From NCBI GenBank assembly GCA_015660865.1, contig JACTUA010000004.1, positions 106,869-170,868 on the forward strand: DNA of 64,000 bases, in the 5' to 3' direction. Below are positions 33,339 to 41,545 of the stretch, in pieces. The notes beneath the pieces were generated by a model, which worked only from the letters and a program-made list of their open reading frames with translations, was not told the DNA's origin and made no database searches. The DNA is from Methanomicrobiales archaeon (lineage in GTDB: Archaea > Halobacteriota > Methanomicrobia > Methanomicrobiales > JACTUA01). Positions within the stretch are counted from its first letter, which is position 1. Every line of letters begins with the position of its first letter. The position numbers and the translations under genes were made by a program.

Positions 33339-34400
33339 CTACTTCCTTGCCTTCCCCCTGAGGAAGGGGATCAGGGCGAGGGCAGGCGAAAGGACTGCCG
33401 GCCATGCACCACCAGGCGCGGATGTGGGGGAGGGCAGAGGAGTCCCGGCCGGGGGAGTGGTTCCGGGCTGGGTTGCCGGGGTTGTCGAGGGAACAGGCGT
33501 TGAGGGTGTAACCGGCGGGAAGGGCGTGGTTGCCGGTGTCGTCTCGGGGACCGGAGTGGTGGTGGTCCGGGTGGTTATCCCGGCAGTTGGCGTCGGCGGG
33601 TTTGTCGGAGAGATGGCAGTTCCGCCTACAGAGAAGCTGAGGATATTGGAGTCTGGTGCCTGCCGGTCAAAAGAGGCCGGATCATGCCACTTCGCCTGGA
33701 CGGTATAGGTCCCGACGTCGAGACCCTCGAAGGTGATCGCCCCGGGCCTCCCCGGGTCATCGGAATAAAAGCCCGGGCTGCTCACGTTCAGCCTCGAGAA
33801 GTCTTTCCCCTGGATAGAGGTGAGCTGGGCCCCGCCGGAGTAGGTGAGGACGATATCGACGGTTGCGGGGTAGAGGGCCCCTGTATGGTAGGACGAACCC
33901 ACGTCGGTGGCCACGATCTTGAAGGCGACCGGGGTGTCCTGTGGGAGGCGGCTGAGACCCCGGATCGAATCGGCATGGTACGGGTTCGCGAGGACCACAT
34001 CGATGGAGACCGAGGGCTCTGTGATCAGGACCGAACCCATGGCACCGTCGGTTGGGTTGAATGCGTAGTAGATCCCGTACAGCCCTCCGAATGCCTCGGG
34101 GATGGGACTGAAGCTGGTATCATCCTGGACCGGGATCTCCTTGAGAAGTGCCTGAGTGGGGTTATCATCATCGTACTTCCGGAGGGAGGTGATCGGGTTT
34201 GCCCCCGTGCTGCGGAGGCCAGTGATATCGAGGTTCTGCTCGTAGATGAAGATCGTGTCCCCGACCTGGATGTGCTGTATATCTGTCCGGGCAACAGAAG
34301 GGAATACCACGAGGGAGGAGAGGAGGATCAGGAAGACCCCCCCGGTGATCAGGGCACAGGGGATCGTCTGGTGAGACGAGATTAAGTCTTGCATGTGCAT
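33339..34400 (-). CDS. DUF3821 cell-surface protein with Thr/Pro stalk
   Basis: Predicted envelope protein of Methanomicrobiales type. After a signal/anchor segment (PCALITGGVFLILLSSLVVF) comes the DUF3821-like domain beginning VGDTIFIYEQNLDITGL, then a second beta domain to about residue 260. A low-complexity stalk of about 75 Thr and Pro residues (repeated TTPVPETTPATTP pattern), likely glycosylated, precedes a short C-terminal hydrophobic segment and basic tail. The start at 34400 is one of two adjacent Met codons. It is the nearest gene downstream of a tyrosine recombinase on the same strand. Confidence 0.82.
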   Translation of the reverse strand: MHMQDLISSHQTIPCALITGGVFLILLSSLVVFPSVARTDIQHIQVGDTIFIYEQNLDITGLRSTGANPITSLRKYDDDNPTQALLKEIPVQDDTSFSPIPEAFGGLYGIYYAFNPTDGAMGSVLITEPSVSIDVVLANPYHADSIRGLSRLPQDTPVAFKIVATDVGSSYHTGALYPATVDIVLTYSGGAQLTSIQGKDFSRLNVSSPGFYSDDPGRPGAITFEGLDVGTYTVQAKWHDPASFDRQAPDSNILSFSVGGTAISPTNPPTPTAGITTRTTTTPVPETTPATTPFPPVTPSTPVPSTTPATQPGTTPPAGTPLPSPTSAPGGAWPAVLSPALALIPFLRGKARK

Positions 34401-34508
34401 GACCTCAGTCCAATGAAGAGTACTCACGGGGATATAAGACCTCTCCCGCACCCCGGGCGATATACGGATCGAATCCGAAGGAAGGGGGAAACCGGCGGGG
34501 CGAAGGGA

Positions 34509-35603
34509 TCAGGGCTGCCTGGTGATCCCCGGCCTCGCCCTCTCCTTCAGGTGATCCGATTCCCTTTCTTTGAGGAGGCTCTTCCCGAGATGGGTGAGCT
34601 CCTCGTCCCTCTCCCCGATCTTCTCCTGGAGGAGGCCCACGAGCCTCTCGAGATCCGCGATCTTCCTCTCTACCCTCTCCTTCGGGTGGCTCCTGTGGAG
34701 CGTGACCGCCCCCTCGACCCTGAGGTAGGCTCCGGCCAGCTCCTCTTCTGCGTACCTGCGATACGACTCCGGGAGATGCCCGGCATGGCCCATCAGCTCG
34801 CCGACCACCGGTTCCGGGAGAGCGGCCCTCATCCGGACGGCGAAGAACTCCCGGGTCGCACGGGGGGTGATGGTCCGCCTGTTCGTGACCTGGTCGAACC
34901 TCTCCAGCCTTGCCTTCGAGAGAGCCAGTGCCCAGATCTGCTCGAAGGCACGGGTGCCGAGGGGAAAGAGGAGCCCCCCATCCCCCGTCCCACCCCTCGA
35001 CAGGGCAGATGCCACGAACCGGTCCCTCACGATGAGGTATACCCGGATCGCCCCCGCCGCCTCACGGGAGATGAACGCCACCCGGGATCCTCCGCTTTTC
35101 CCGATCCTGATCCGGAATCTGGCCGGCCGGGAATCGAGGTCCAGGTCCTCGAGACCGATGGAGAGGACCTCCCCGAGGCGCGCACCGCTGCTGATAAGGA
35201 TATAGAGGATCGCCCTGCCCCGGGTATCCAGGTGCTCCATGATCTTCAGGATCCTCCCGGGGGTGAGGGATTCGTTCCTGGTCAGGGGGTGAGGTGCCCG
35301 GGCGCGGCGCAGGTGCCTCTGTCCTCCCGGGGACAGGGCGAGATCCTCACCGGCAAGGAGGGCCCGGATCGCGCTCTGGTAACCAAGACAGGTCTTCCTG
35401 GTCCGGCAGCTCTCTCCGAGGACCTGGAGGTCGGCAGCGAGATCCCGTCTTCCGTTTCTCAGGTCATTCACGTACTTGGCGACCCAGGGGTCGAGGATCA
35501 CCGGGGAGGCTCCCTTCAAGCGGGCACCGTAGAGAAGGGAAAGGAATTTTACCCATGCACTCAAATACATCGCACGGGTAGTTTTGGCCCGGTACTGGTT
35601 CAA
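34509..35603 (-). CDS. Tyrosine recombinase (XerA/integrase-like)
   Basis: DNA strand-exchange enzyme. The catalytic domain has Arg142 (SSGARLGEVLSI), Lys169 (GKSGGSR), the box II motif TPRATREFFAV with Arg248 and Arg251, where His is usual at the first position, His273 (LMGHAG) and Tyr281 or Tyr284 in SYRRY. The N-terminal 100 residues form a SAM-like DNA-binding domain. The last 50 residues are a charged coiled coil (ERKIADLERLVGLLQEKIGERDEEL), unusual in XerA. Base composition matches the neighbours, and no phage genes surround it, so it may be the chromosomal dimer resolvase or a domesticated integrase. Confidence 0.87.
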   Translation of the reverse strand: MNQYRAKTTRAMYLSAWVKFLSLLYGARLKGASPVILDPWVAKYVNDLRNGRRDLAADLQVLGESCRTRKTCLGYQSAIRALLAGEDLALSPGGQRHLRRARAPHPLTRNESLTPGRILKIMEHLDTRGRAILYILISSGARLGEVLSIGLEDLDLDSRPARFRIRIGKSGGSRVAFISREAAGAIRVYLIVRDRFVASALSRGGTGDGGLLFPLGTRAFEQIWALALSKARLERFDQVTNRRTITPRATREFFAVRMRAALPEPVVGELMGHAGHLPESYRRYAEEELAGAYLRVEGAVTLHRSHPKERVERKIADLERLVGLLQEKIGERDEELTHLGKSLLKERESDHLKERARPGITRQP

Positions 35604-35785
35604 GAAATTCGAAAGAATTGGCGTTCACCGGGTAAAAATATGCCCTCTCATCATTTAATGATGCCGAAATGCGAAGGTTGACATGAACATAAATTGTACC
35701 AAACGAACCATAAAGGGGTAAGCTCTCGCAAGTGAGAGTGAGCCCGGCTTTCTCATGCCATGAGAAGAGAGGAGAGGAGTTTCAG

Positions 35786-38071
35786 ATGAAGTCCAGGAGA
35801 GAGAGGGAAGCTTCCAGAATGAGCGAGAAGGGCCCCCGGGCCCAGGCCGTTCCCACGGCCGAGATGCGGGATCCGAAGGCGGTTGACCACCTGATCCGTG
35901 CCCTCAGCGACAAGGACGAGATGGTGCGATCCCAGGCGGCGCGTGCCCTCGGGGAGATGCGGGACCCGAAGGCGGTTGACCACCTGATCCGTGCCCTCAA
36001 GGACAGGCACAAGCTGGTCCGGGCAGAGGCCGCCGAGGCCTTGGGGAGGATCGGGGATCCCCTCGCGGTCGACCACCTCGTCCGTGCCCTGAAGGACGAG
36101 AACGCGCGGGTCAGGGGGGCATCAGCCCGGGCGCTCGGCGAGATCGGGGATCTCCAGGCCGTGGCAGCCATCATCGGGGCACTCAGGGACAGGGACGAGG
36201 ACGTACGGGGCGAGGCGGCGCGTGCTTTGGGAAAGATGGGGGATGAACGGGCACTCTCGCCCCTCATCGAGGCCCTCCGGGATATCGATACCTATGTCCG
36301 GTGCTATGCCACCATCGCCCTCGGGACCATCGGGACCCCCGCTCTTGACTCCCTCATCCAGGCCCTGAAGAGCGATTACGAGGATGTCCGCGAGCGGGCG
36401 GCGAATACCCTTGCGGATATGAAGGACCGTGCTGTCGAGGCCCTCATCCGGGCGCTCAGGGACGAGGACTGGGCCATCAGGAAGGAGGCGCAGCGGATCC
36501 TTGTCACCATCAAGGCTCCCGCGGTCGAACCCCTCATCCAGGCACTCCAGGAGGAGGACTGGGACGTCCAGCGGCAGGTAGCCAAGGTCCTCGAGGATAT
36601 CGGGGATGAGCGGTCCGTGGAGGCCCTCGTCGAGGTGCTGAAGAAGGCCCACTGGGCGGCCCAGAAGGAGATCATCAGGGTGCTCACCACCTTCGGCTGG
36701 AGCCCCCTCTCGGACGAGGAGCGGGCATACTTCCTCATCTCCAAGGGGTCATGGAGCGAGCTGGAGAAGCTCGGCGAAGCCGCGGTCCCGGCCCTCTCCA
36801 ATGCCCTGAGCGACGATGATCGCTATGTGCGGAGGCAGGCGGCCTCGGTCCTCGGCAGGCTCGGGGATAAGGACGCTGTTGAAGCCCTCATGGAGGCTCT
36901 CGAGGCCGAGGACACCTTCCTCAGGTGCATGGCCGCGGAGTCCCTGGGGAAGATCGTTGACCGGGCTGCGGTTCCTGCACTCCTCAAGACGCTCTCTGCC
37001 GATGATCCCTGGGTGAAGGGCTACGCGGTGGAGGCCCTCGGGATGATCGGCGACGGGCGTGCGGTGGAGCCTCTCATCGAGATCATGAGGTCGGGAGGGG
37101 AAGGGATCCGGAGGGAGGGTGCCCGGGCCCTCGCAGGGATCGGGAAACCTGCGATAAAGCCGCTCATCCAGGCCCTCTCTGAGGATGAAGAGGAGATGAA
37201 GGCGAGCGCCGCCTGGGTCCTTGCCATGGCCGGGGAGCTCTCGGTACCGCTCCTCATCGACGCCCTCAAGCGGGAGGGCGATGGCTTCACGACAGATGTC
37301 GAGAAGGTCCTCTTCGAGATCGGCGAGCCCGCGGTCGAGCCGCTCATCGCCGCCCTTGCAGACTCCCACGAACCGGTCCGGCGCTCTGCCGCCCGGGTGC
37401 TCGGGAGGTTCGGGGACCGCCGCGCGGTGGAGCCCCTGATCAGGGCTGTCGGCGATAAATCAGCGGGTGTCCGGAAGGAGGCAACCATCGCTCTGGGAAG
37501 GATCGGCGAACCCTATGCGGTGAGCCCCCTCGTGGAGCTCCTCTCCGATGAAGACCTCGAGGTGCAGCGCGAGGCGGTGGTGGCCCTCGGGAAGATCCGG
37601 GACCTCCGGGCCCTCGCCCCGCTCATCGGGGCCCTGAAGAACCCGGAGCTCAGGGAGAACGTAACCGGCGCCCTCTCGGCCATGAGCGACGAGCGGGCGA
37701 TCACCCCCCTCATCGAGGTCCTGAAGGACGAGAGCGTCTTCGTCCGGATGGGCGCAGCGGATGTGCTCGTGCATATCGGGGAACCCGCAGTGGAGCCCCT
37801 GATTGCGGCCCTCTCCAGCGACGATGCAGGGGTCCGGTACGTGGCGGCATGGACCCTGGGGAAGATCGGCGACCGCCGTGCGGTGGAGTCCCTGATCGCG
37901 GCGATGAAGGACCGGGACAAGGGCGTGAAGAAGGGCGCCGCGGTGGCCCTTGGGGATATCGGGGACGGCCGTGCCGTCGAGCCGCTCATCCAGGCCCTCA
38001 AGGACGAGGACGAGTCCATCCAGCGGGCGGTCCGCGAGTCCCTGGAACGGACCATTTCGAAGAAGGACTAA
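35786..38071 (+). CDS. Large HEAT-repeat (PBS-lyase-type) protein
   Basis: 761-residue solenoid built from about 23 tandem HEAT-like units of roughly 31 residues, each of the form DxxAVExLIxALKDxxxxVRxxAAxALGxIG. Such proteins serve as protein-interaction scaffolds; the partner is unknown. A short basic N-terminus (KSRREREASRMSEK) precedes the repeats. ATG 35786 is chosen because a strong GGAGAGGAG site lies upstream; an ATG at 35732 is in frame. The stop codon sits in the loop of a perfect hairpin, and four related sequences follow (see repeat entry). It is divergent from the tyrosine recombinase. Confidence 0.9.
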   Translation: MKSRREREASRMSEKGPRAQAVPTAEMRDPKAVDHLIRALSDKDEMVRSQAARALGEMRDPKAVDHLIRALKDRHKLVRAEAAEALGRIGDPLAVDHLVRALKDENARVRGASARALGEIGDLQAVAAIIGALRDRDEDVRGEAARALGKMGDERALSPLIEALRDIDTYVRCYATIALGTIGTPALDSLIQALKSDYEDVRERAANTLADMKDRAVEALIRALRDEDWAIRKEAQRILVTIKAPAVEPLIQALQEEDWDVQRQVAKVLEDIGDERSVEALVEVLKKAHWAAQKEIIRVLTTFGWSPLSDEERAYFLISKGSWSELEKLGEAAVPALSNALSDDDRYVRRQAASVLGRLGDKDAVEALMEALEAEDTFLRCMAAESLGKIVDRAAVPALLKTLSADDPWVKGYAVEALGMIGDGRAVEPLIEIMRSGGEGIRREGARALAGIGKPAIKPLIQALSEDEEEMKASAAWVLAMAGELSVPLLIDALKREGDGFTTDVEKVLFEIGEPAVEPLIAALADSHEPVRRSAARVLGRFGDRRAVEPLIRAVGDKSAGVRKEATIALGRIGEPYAVSPLVELLSDEDLEVQREAVVALGKIRDLRALAPLIGALKNPELRENVTGALSAMSDERAITPLIEVLKDESVFVRMGAADVLVHIGEPAVEPLIAALSSDDAGVRYVAAWTLGKIGDRRAVESLIAAMKDRDKGVKKGAAVALGDIGDGRAVEPLIQALKDEDESIQRAVRESLERTISKKD

Positions 38072-38255
38072 AGTCCTTCTTCTCAATCTCCGCTTCGCGT
38101 CGATTTTCGAAGAAAGATTAACCTCCTTCTTCTCACTCTCCTTCCTGTCGAGTCTCGAAGAAAGATTAAGGGGACCTCCCTCTCCTCTCCCTTTCTCCCG
38201 TCTCTTCACAATCCCGAGCACTCCCAAGTGGTGTCGATTCTCGAAGAAAGATTAA
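38057..38255 (+). repeat. Four-copy array of TCGAAGAAAGATTAA-type repeats
   Basis: TCGAAGAAGGACTAA at 38057-38071 contains the HEAT-gene stop. TCGAAGAAAGATTAA then recurs exactly at 38107-38121, 38155-38169 and 38241-38255. Copies 2-4 share a preceding GTCGAxTyT, making units of about 23 bases, separated by pyrimidine-rich tracts (CTCCTTCTTCTC). Starts are 50, 48 and 86 bases apart. The array looks like duplications of the gene's 3' end. Confidence 0.8.
38059..38082 (+). terminator. Perfect stem-loop spanning the HEAT-gene stop codon
   Basis: GAAGAAGGACT and AGTCCTTCTTC form an 11-bp perfect stem with a two-base AA gap, and the stop TAA (38069-38071) straddles the loop. A pyrimidine-rich tract (TCAATCTCCGCTTC) follows. 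It could act in termination or mRNA 3'-end protection. Confidence 0.55.
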
Positions 38256-38294
38256 AGGGTCCTTCATCTCCCCTTCCTCTCCTCCCTTCTCTTT

Positions 38295-38996
38295 CTACAC
38301 CCTCTTCAGCACTTCCCAGATACCGTCTCTCTCGATGAGGATCCAGTACTTCTTCAGTTCCTCTTCGGCAAACCGGTAATCGGGGAAGAACTCCCCGACC
38401 CTCTTCCAGTATCTCCGTGAATGGTTCGGTTCCAGGAGGTGGGAGAGTTCATGGACCACGAGGTAGTCGCGGATATCCGGCGGGAGCGCCAGGACCCGGA
38501 GGTTCACGCTGATCCTCCCGCCCGGGGAACAACTCGCCCACCGGCTCCGCTGCTCCCGGACGGTCAGTCCCGCCACCCGGACGTGCATCCGCACCGCCTG
38601 CGCCTCCAGCCTGGTGAGGAGGTCCTCCCTGAGCTCCTTCTTCAGGAAGAGCTTGAGGTCCCTTGGGGTCGTATAGCTGACCACCCCCTCCCCCTTCAGA
38701 ATCCCGCAGGAGGGGCCTGTTTCCAAGCGGAAGAACTTCCCGCCAAGGAGTATCCTCCCCTCCTGGCCGGTCCCGCCACGGGAGATCTCTTCGATCTCCT
38801 CTCTCTTCCTCTCGATCCAGGCAGAGTTCCTCTCGATGAGGGATTGGACAGGGGTTCCCGGCGGGACGGTGACCCTCACCTTCCCCGAGGGGAGCACCCG
38901 GATGGTCGCATGACGGACCTCCCTCTCCCTGACCTCCAGCCCGGCCACCCCCTCCGGGAGGGCGGGATCATCGGGTGAGGGAGGCGATGATGGCAT
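38295..38996 (-). CDS. YgjP/DUF45-type zinc metallopeptidase
   Basis: M48-like metalloprotease fold without membrane segments. The active site is VVHELSHLLEPNHSRRYW, with HELSH at 182-186 and His192 as the third ligand. Upstream VREQRSRWASCSPGGRISVNLRV is the family's conserved core. The start at 38996 gives 233 residues, the usual size, and overlaps the upstream WrbA gene by 29 bases; a longer frame to 39143 lies wholly inside that gene and is rejected. The substrate is unknown. Confidence 0.92.
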   Translation of the reverse strand: MPSSPPSPDDPALPEGVAGLEVREREVRHATIRVLPSGKVRVTVPPGTPVQSLIERNSAWIERKREEIEEISRGGTGQEGRILLGGKFFRLETGPSCGILKGEGVVSYTTPRDLKLFLKKELREDLLTRLEAQAVRMHVRVAGLTVREQRSRWASCSPGGRISVNLRVLALPPDIRDYLVVHELSHLLEPNHSRRYWKRVGEFFPDYRFAEEELKKYWILIERDGIWEVLKRV

Positions 38997-39612
38997 CCCG
39001 GTGGGGCGTGATCTTCGATGCGACGAGGGCAACGTACCTCCCCTGGAACCTGGCTCCTGCCAGCTCGTTCTCGGTTGGCCACCTGTCTCCCCCCTGTCCC
39101 GCGATGGTGGATGCCCCGTAGGGGGAACAGCCGGTGATCTCATCAGTCCGGCTCTGGCCCGCGAAGAGGTAGGGGAGGCCGAGGATGATCATCCCATGGT
39201 GGAGGAGGGTCGTGTGGAAGGAGAGGATGGTGGATTCCTGCCCCCCGTGCTGGGTCGCCGAGGAGGTGAAGACCGAACCCACCTTACCCGCGAGGGCCCC
39301 CTGGGCCCAGAGGGAGCCAGTGGCGTCGAGGAACTGGCGCATCTGGCCGCACATGTTCCCGTATCGGGTCGGGGTCCCGAAGATGATGGCATCGTAGTTC
39401 CCCAGGTCATTCCTCGAACAGATCGGGACGTGGGAGAAGGCCTTCTGGGCCTTCAGGGCGCCTGTCTTCTCCAGGACGTCCTGGGGGAGGGTCTCGGGGA
39501 CCCTCCGCATGTCGACGGCAACCCCGTCGACCCCCGCGGCCCCTGCAGCCACCGCCTCTGCGAGCCGGTGGATATGGCCGAACATGGAGTAATAGAGAAC
39601 GAGAATCTTCAC
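38968..39612 (-). CDS. wrbA: NAD(P)H:quinone oxidoreductase WrbA
   Basis: FMN flavoprotein that reduces quinones by two electrons. The N-terminus KILVLYYSMFGHIHRLAEAVAAGA is the FMN phosphate loop, and GTPTRYGNMCGQMRQFLDATGSLW plus SSATQHGGQESTILS are WrbA signatures. The 214 residues match. It overlaps the metallopeptidase gene by 29 bases. Confidence 0.96.
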   Translation of the reverse strand: MKILVLYYSMFGHIHRLAEAVAAGAAGVDGVAVDMRRVPETLPQDVLEKTGALKAQKAFSHVPICSRNDLGNYDAIIFGTPTRYGNMCGQMRQFLDATGSLWAQGALAGKVGSVFTSSATQHGGQESTILSFHTTLLHHGMIILGLPYLFAGQSRTDEITGCSPYGASTIAGQGGDRWPTENELAGARFQGRYVALVASKITPHRDAIIASLTR

Positions 39613-39712
39613 GGCGATCCCTCACATGATGGAAACTCTTTATGTGCGTTTCGTGCACGGACGGAAAAAAGGTTTCCGGCCCTGGTGGCTTCCGAGAGCC
39701 CGGGAACGGCCA

Positions 39713-40852
39713 TCATTCAGCCGCGCCTCCGGGGGTGCCCGGGGCCCTCATCCTCTCCCCGCTGACCCAGTCCTTCAGCCCCTCACTGTACCGTGCGGCA
39801 AAGGACCCGACGAGGGAGGTCGCGACCACGAGGATGGCCACCGTTGCGGAGATGGTCGCGGAGCCGAAGATGGCGGCGAGGGCGATGGAGAACTCGCCCC
39901 TGCCCAGGGTGTTTGCACCTATCTCGATTCCGGAGAGGGCCGATCCGTGGAGGCCCCATCCCACGAGGATCCCGGAGGCCATCTTGCTCCCGATGGCCAG
40001 GATGCAGAGGACCGCTGCGACGATGGGCGAGAATCCCCCGGAGAAGTCGATGGTGATCCCGAAGAAGACGAAGAAGAGGACGAGGAAGACCTCCCGGAAG
40101 GGCTGGGAGAGCCGGTCGAGGGCCGCTCCGCTCGTCGCGGCGAGGGAGGAGCCGAGGATGATGGCGACGAGTGCGTCGGGGATTTTGAGCAGCTTCGCGA
40201 GGTAGGTGGAGGAGATGACCGCGGTGAAGGTGAGGAGCGACGGGAGGTCATCGGTCCGCATGAGGATGGTCTTGATGGGGCGCCGGAGAACCCTGACGAT
40301 CAGGACGGTGGCGGCAAGCACGGCGGCGGTGAGAAGGATGAAGGTGAGGGGGTTTCCCGCCTGGGCAGAGAAGAGGGAGATGAGGAGGATCAGGAGCACG
40401 TCCTCGAAGACCATCATCCAGACGATGGTCTCGGCCTCGGGGAGGATGAGCCGCCGGTTCTCGACGAGTGATGAGATGGCCATCGCCGAGCTGCTGATGT
40501 AGAAGGCGGATGCGAGGATGAAGGACTCGAGGGGCCGGAACCCGAGGAGGAGGGCCGCGGCAAAGCCGATGAGGAGGTTCACGTTCAGGTCGATCACCCC
40601 CGAGAGGAGGATGGTGCGGCCCCGCTCCCTGAGTGACTTCGGGCGCATCTCCAGGCCGACGTAGAAGAGGAGGAAGATGAGGCCGAGGGAGGAGAGGTAC
40701 TGGGAGTAGGCATCAGCAGGGACGATGGCAAGGCCGCTCTTCCCGATCGCAATACCTGCGATGATGTAGAAGGGGATGGGCGGGAGGGAGTACCTCTTCG
40801 AGACAAGGGCGAGGATGAGGCAGATGAAGAGGGCGAGGGCGATCTCTTCCAT
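39713..40852 (-). CDS. CPA2-type monovalent cation/proton antiporter (KhtU-like)
   Basis: Membrane antiporter with about 12 helices, 379 residues. Typical CPA2 stretches are FYIIAGIAIGKSGLAIV, IFLLFYVGLEM (Kef-type) and the ion-site helix SSSAMAISSL...VFEDVLLILLISL containing Asp. It lacks the C-terminal RCK domain of KefB/KefC; that regulatory part is supplied by the upstream KhtT-like gene, whose TGA shares its A with this ATG. Most likely exports K+ in exchange for H+. Confidence 0.9.
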   Translation of the reverse strand: MEEIALALFICLILALVSKRYSLPPIPFYIIAGIAIGKSGLAIVPADAYSQYLSSLGLIFLLFYVGLEMRPKSLRERGRTILLSGVIDLNVNLLIGFAAALLLGFRPLESFILASAFYISSSAMAISSLVENRRLILPEAETIVWMMVFEDVLLILLISLFSAQAGNPLTFILLTAAVLAATVLIVRVLRRPIKTILMRTDDLPSLLTFTAVISSTYLAKLLKIPDALVAIILGSSLAATSGAALDRLSQPFREVFLVLFFVFFGITIDFSGGFSPIVAAVLCILAIGSKMASGILVGWGLHGSALSGIEIGANTLGRGEFSIALAAIFGSATISATVAILVVATSLVGSFAARYSEGLKDWVSGERMRAPGTPGGAAE

Positions 40853-41337
40853 CAGTTCCCCAGGATCTGGTGCTCGAACTCTTCCAGCTGGTCGGTGTCC
40901 CCGATGGCGACCACGATGTCCCCGTCCTCGAAGGTGAAGGAGGGCAGGGGGTTGATGATGTTCTTCCCCTTCCGGGAGACGGCGACGACCGTCGCACCGG
41001 TCTTCGTCCGCACCTGGAGCTCGGCGATGGATCTCCCTGCAAGGTGCTTCTTGATGACATAGGTGTGGACCCGGATGCGGAGGTCCGAGAGGGCGGAGAA
41101 CGCGATCTCGACCGCCTCCTTCTCTGCCTCGATGATCGCCCCCGAGAGGAGGCTCCCCAGCCTCCTCGCCTCTGCAGCGGTGAGCTCGGCCGCGGAGGGG
41201 GCGCCCTTGCCCTTCTCAAGGACATAGAGCTGGAACTTGCGCGAACCCATGAAGATGATGGCCACCTTGTCCCCCTTCTCGGTCTCCAGTTCGTATTTTG
41301 TCCCGATCCCGGGGAGCTCGATACATCTGACGCCCAT
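40852..41337 (-). CDS. KhtT-like antiporter regulatory subunit (TrkA-C domain)
   Basis: 161-residue cytoplasmic protein. The N-terminal 70 residues (IELPGIGTKYELETEKGDKVAII) match a KhtT N-domain, and the last 80 form a TrkA-C/RCK-C ligand-binding domain (LAGRSIAELQVRTKTGATVVAV...GDIVVAIGDTDQLEEFE). In bacteria the KhtT-KhtU pair is a K+/H+ antiporter gated by such a subunit, by cyclic dinucleotides or pH. The start at 41337 is preferred; the extension to 41394 is hydrophobic and unlike the family. Confidence 0.87.
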   Translation of the reverse strand: MGVRCIELPGIGTKYELETEKGDKVAIIFMGSRKFQLYVLEKGKGAPSAAELTAAEARRLGSLLSGAIIEAEKEAVEIAFSALSDLRIRVHTYVIKKHLAGRSIAELQVRTKTGATVVAVSRKGKNIINPLPSFTFEDGDIVVAIGDTDQLEEFEHQILGN

Positions 41338-41482
41338 ACAGCAATATGGGGAAAAAAGGGATAAAATCCTTCTCTCTAGCAGGAAAAACCGCAAGCACGC
41401 AGCCCGGGACTCCGGAAAATCTGCGGCAGTTCTCCGGATGGGGACAGAGGCTGGGGCCCTGAGGGAGAAGTATTATTGGGAG

Positions 41483-41492
41483 CTTATAAAAA
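41483..41492 (+). promoter_or_regulatory. TATA box for the CHASE4 sensor gene
   Basis: CTTATAAAAA lies about 55 bases upstream of the ATG at 41546, predicting transcription from about 41515 with a 30-base leader. Confidence 0.55.
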
Positions 41493-41545
41493 ATGGTAAA
41501 TGAACAAAAGGCGCCTTCCCCTCTCCAGGGTGTCCGGGTACAGGT

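Noticed and set aside
38997..39143. N-terminal extension of the YgjP-type protease
   Set aside because: It lies inside the WrbA gene and lacks family character.
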